The notes beneath the pieces were generated by a model. That model saw only the letters and a list, made by a program, of their open reading frames with translations, was not told where the DNA came from and did no database searches. Made by a program: the position numbers and the translations under genes. A stretch of DNA of 7,553 nucleotides from assembly GCA_964530525.1 (NCBI GenBank), contig CAZHBH010000088.1:1-7553 (forward strand). Reading direction: 5' to 3'. Each line of letters opens with the position of its first letter. Positions within the stretch are counted from its first letter, which is position 1. Below are positions 6,081 through 7,553 of this stretch, in pieces. The DNA comes from CAYNQN01 sp964530525 (lineage in GTDB: Bacteria; Actinomycetota; Acidimicrobiia; Acidimicrobiales; Acidimicrobilacustridaceae).

Positions 6081-7553
6081 TCACGGAGCGGCCGACTGGA
6101 CCTGCTCGCGCGCCCAGCGGTAGTCGGCCTTGCCGGCAGGCGAGCGGATGATCTCGTCGAGGTAGACGAAGGCCTTGGGCAGCTTGTATCGAGCGACGTG
6201 GCGCTCGGCCTCGGCCAGCAGATCGGCGTCGACCACAGCGCTGCCCTCCCGCAGCTGGACGAGCGCGACCACCTCGTTGCCCCACCGCTCCGAGGGACGT
6301 CCCACCACCACCACGTCGTACACCGCCGGGTGCTGGGCTATCGCCTGCTCGACCTCCTCGGCGAAGATCTTCTCGCCGCCGGAGTTGATGGTCACCGCCT
6401 CCCGGCCTAGGAGCTCCAGCGAGCCGTCGTCGAGCAGGCGGGCGCGATCGCCCGGGATGCTGAACCGGACACCGCCGATCACCGGAAAGGTCTTGGCCGT
6501 CTTGGAGGCGTCGCCCAGGTACCCGAGCGGCACCCTGCCCCTCCGGGCCAGCCAGCCGATTCCGTCGTGTCCCGCTTCGAGGACCTTGGCGAGGTCTTCG
6601 TCGACCACCACCGTGTCGGGGTCGGGTGCGAACGTACCGGTGGTCGCCTTGGCCCCGGCCATCGATCCGTGGCTCATCTGGTACCCGGTCTCGGACGCCC
6701 CCACCGCGTCGATGATGATGGTGTTCGGCAGGAGCTGGAGGATGCGATCCTTGAGCGCAGCGTTGAGCGGCGCTCCCCCGTTTGCGATCACCGCGAGGCT
6801 GGACGTGTCGTAGCTACCCCTCTCGAGCTCGTCGACGAGGGGCCGGGCGATGGCATCGCCCACGACCGGGATGCTGAGCAACCTCTCGCGCTCCACCGTC
6901 TCCCAGACGTCGACCGGGTCGAGCTTGTGCACGTTGCTCGGGACCACCAGGCATCCTCCTGCGGTGATGCCGATGAAGGACGCCCACTGGGCGGCGCCGT
7001 GCATGAGAGGAGCCAGCAGCAACGTGCGGAACCCCCCTCCGCCGTCGCGTGCGCCCAGCGCCACCGCTTCGTAGTCGGCGAGGTCCTCGCTGCCGCCGAA
7101 GGGGCGGCCGCCCATGGCCGCGATGAAGATGTCGTCCTGCCGCCAGAGCACGCCCTTGGGCATCCCCGTCGTGCCGCCCGTGTAGACGATGTAGAGGTCG
7201 TCGGGCGACGGGTCGGTGGAAGGGGGCACGGACGAGGCCACCCCGAGCGCCTCCTCGTAGTCGAGCGCACCCGGCAGAAGCTCGTTGCCCGACTCGTCGG
7301 CCACCTGGAGCAGCAGCTCCAGACCGGGCAGCTGGTCACGCACGGCTGCGAGGGTGGGGGCGAACTCTGCGTGGTAGACGATGGCTTTGGCGTTCGCGTC
7401 GGAGAGCAGGTAGCGCAGCTCCTCGGCCACGTAGCGGTAGTTGACGTTGAACGGCGCCGATCGTGCCTTGGAGGCGCCGATCATCCCCTCGAGGTACTCG
7501 TTGCCGTTGCGCAGGTACAGCGCTAGGTGGTCCTGGCCCGACTCGTGGCCGGC
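6081..7553 (-). CDS. AMP-forming acyl-CoA synthetase, FadD19/FadD17-like (N-terminus beyond right edge)
   Basis: The enzyme activates a carboxylic acid to its acyl-AMP and then the CoA thioester. The open frame runs through the right edge: the 23 codons upstream of the ATG at 7484 encode AGHESGQDHLALYLRNGNEYLEG, which is conserved family sequence, so that ATG is internal and the true start lies outside. The window holds 490 residues. Visible motifs, numbered from the first in-window residue, are the ATP-binding loop YTGGTTGMPKG (124-134), DAVGASETG (about 282-290), the IPGD adenylate motif (about 366-369), the hinge region LLGREAVTINSGGEKIFAEE (about 381-400), and the catalytic lysine 475 in RSPAGKADYRWA. 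The last motif and the PFNVNYRYV segment resemble mycobacterial FadD19/FadD17, some of which act on steroid side-chain acids. Substrate cannot be read from the sequence, and a medium- or long-chain fatty acid is equally possible. The C-terminus is short and ends at the TGA at 6083-6081. Confidence 0.92.
   Translation of the reverse strand, partial: AGHESGQDHLALYLRNGNEYLEGMIGASKARSAPFNVNYRYVAEELRYLLSDANAKAIVYHAEFAPTLAAVRDQLPGLELLLQVADESGNELLPGALDYEEALGVASSVPPSTDPSPDDLYIVYTGGTTGMPKGVLWRQDDIFIAAMGGRPFGGSEDLADYEAVALGARDGGGGFRTLLLAPLMHGAAQWASFIGITAGGCLVVPSNVHKLDPVDVWETVERERLLSIPVVGDAIARPLVDELERGSYDTSSLAVIANGGAPLNAALKDRILQLLPNTIIIDAVGASETGYQMSHGSMAGAKATTGTFAPDPDTVVVDEDLAKVLEAGHDGIGWLARRGRVPLGYLGDASKTAKTFPVIGGVRFSIPGDRARLLDDGSLELLGREAVTINSGGEKIFAEEVEQAIAQHPAVYDVVVVGRPSERWGNEVVALVQLREGSAVVDADLLAEAERHVARYKLPKAFVYLDEIIRSPAGKADYRWAREQVQSAAP

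Noticed and set aside
6567..7526. 319-residue plus-strand ORF opposite the acyl-CoA synthetase
   Set aside because: It is antisense to a gene with intact catalytic motifs. Its composition (rich in Arg, Val, Gly, His) is typical of a shadow frame in high-GC DNA.

Overview
The window is high-GC DNA (by eye roughly two-thirds G+C) from an actinobacterium-like chromosome. Three things point there. The ClpP resembles the mycobacterial ClpP2 type. The HAD-phosphomutase/GH65 pair resembles Rv3400-Rv3401 of Mycobacterium tuberculosis. The acyl-CoA synthetase resembles FadD19/FadD17. A lineage outside the classical mycobacteria/streptomycetes (for example Acidimicrobiia or an uncultured relative) is possible, because only one clpP sits between tig and clpX, but I cannot place it more exactly from sequence alone.

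Layout, left to right. (1) Minus strand, transcribed leftward: tig (trigger factor), then clpP, then clpX, which runs off the left edge with only its zinc-finger N-terminus present. tig and clpP overlap by ATGA. This is the classical nascent-chain folding and proteolysis cluster. (2) A 60-bp divergent intergenic region holding a candidate -10 element for tig. (3) Plus strand: a HAD beta-phosphoglucomutase-like gene and a GH65 glycoside phosphorylase-like gene, overlapping by ATGA. Together they would convert an alpha-glucobiose plus phosphate into glucose plus beta-glucose-1-phosphate and then glucose-6-phosphate. (4) A 10-bp perfect stem-loop between convergent genes, a candidate bidirectional terminator. 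(5) Minus strand: a six-helix HdeD/DUF308-type membrane protein built of three similar repeats. (6) A 112-bp gap, then a long minus-strand acyl-CoA synthetase gene that runs off the right edge.

Almost the whole window is coding. The long ORFs antisense to these genes are ordinary shadows of high-GC coding sequence. I see no rRNA, tRNA, CRISPR, insertion sequence or phage gene. I do not see a convincing undescribed system. The most worthwhile points are the single ClpP2-like clpP in the tig-clpX locus, the GH65/phosphomutase pair of unknown disaccharide specificity, and the probable leaderless start of tig.
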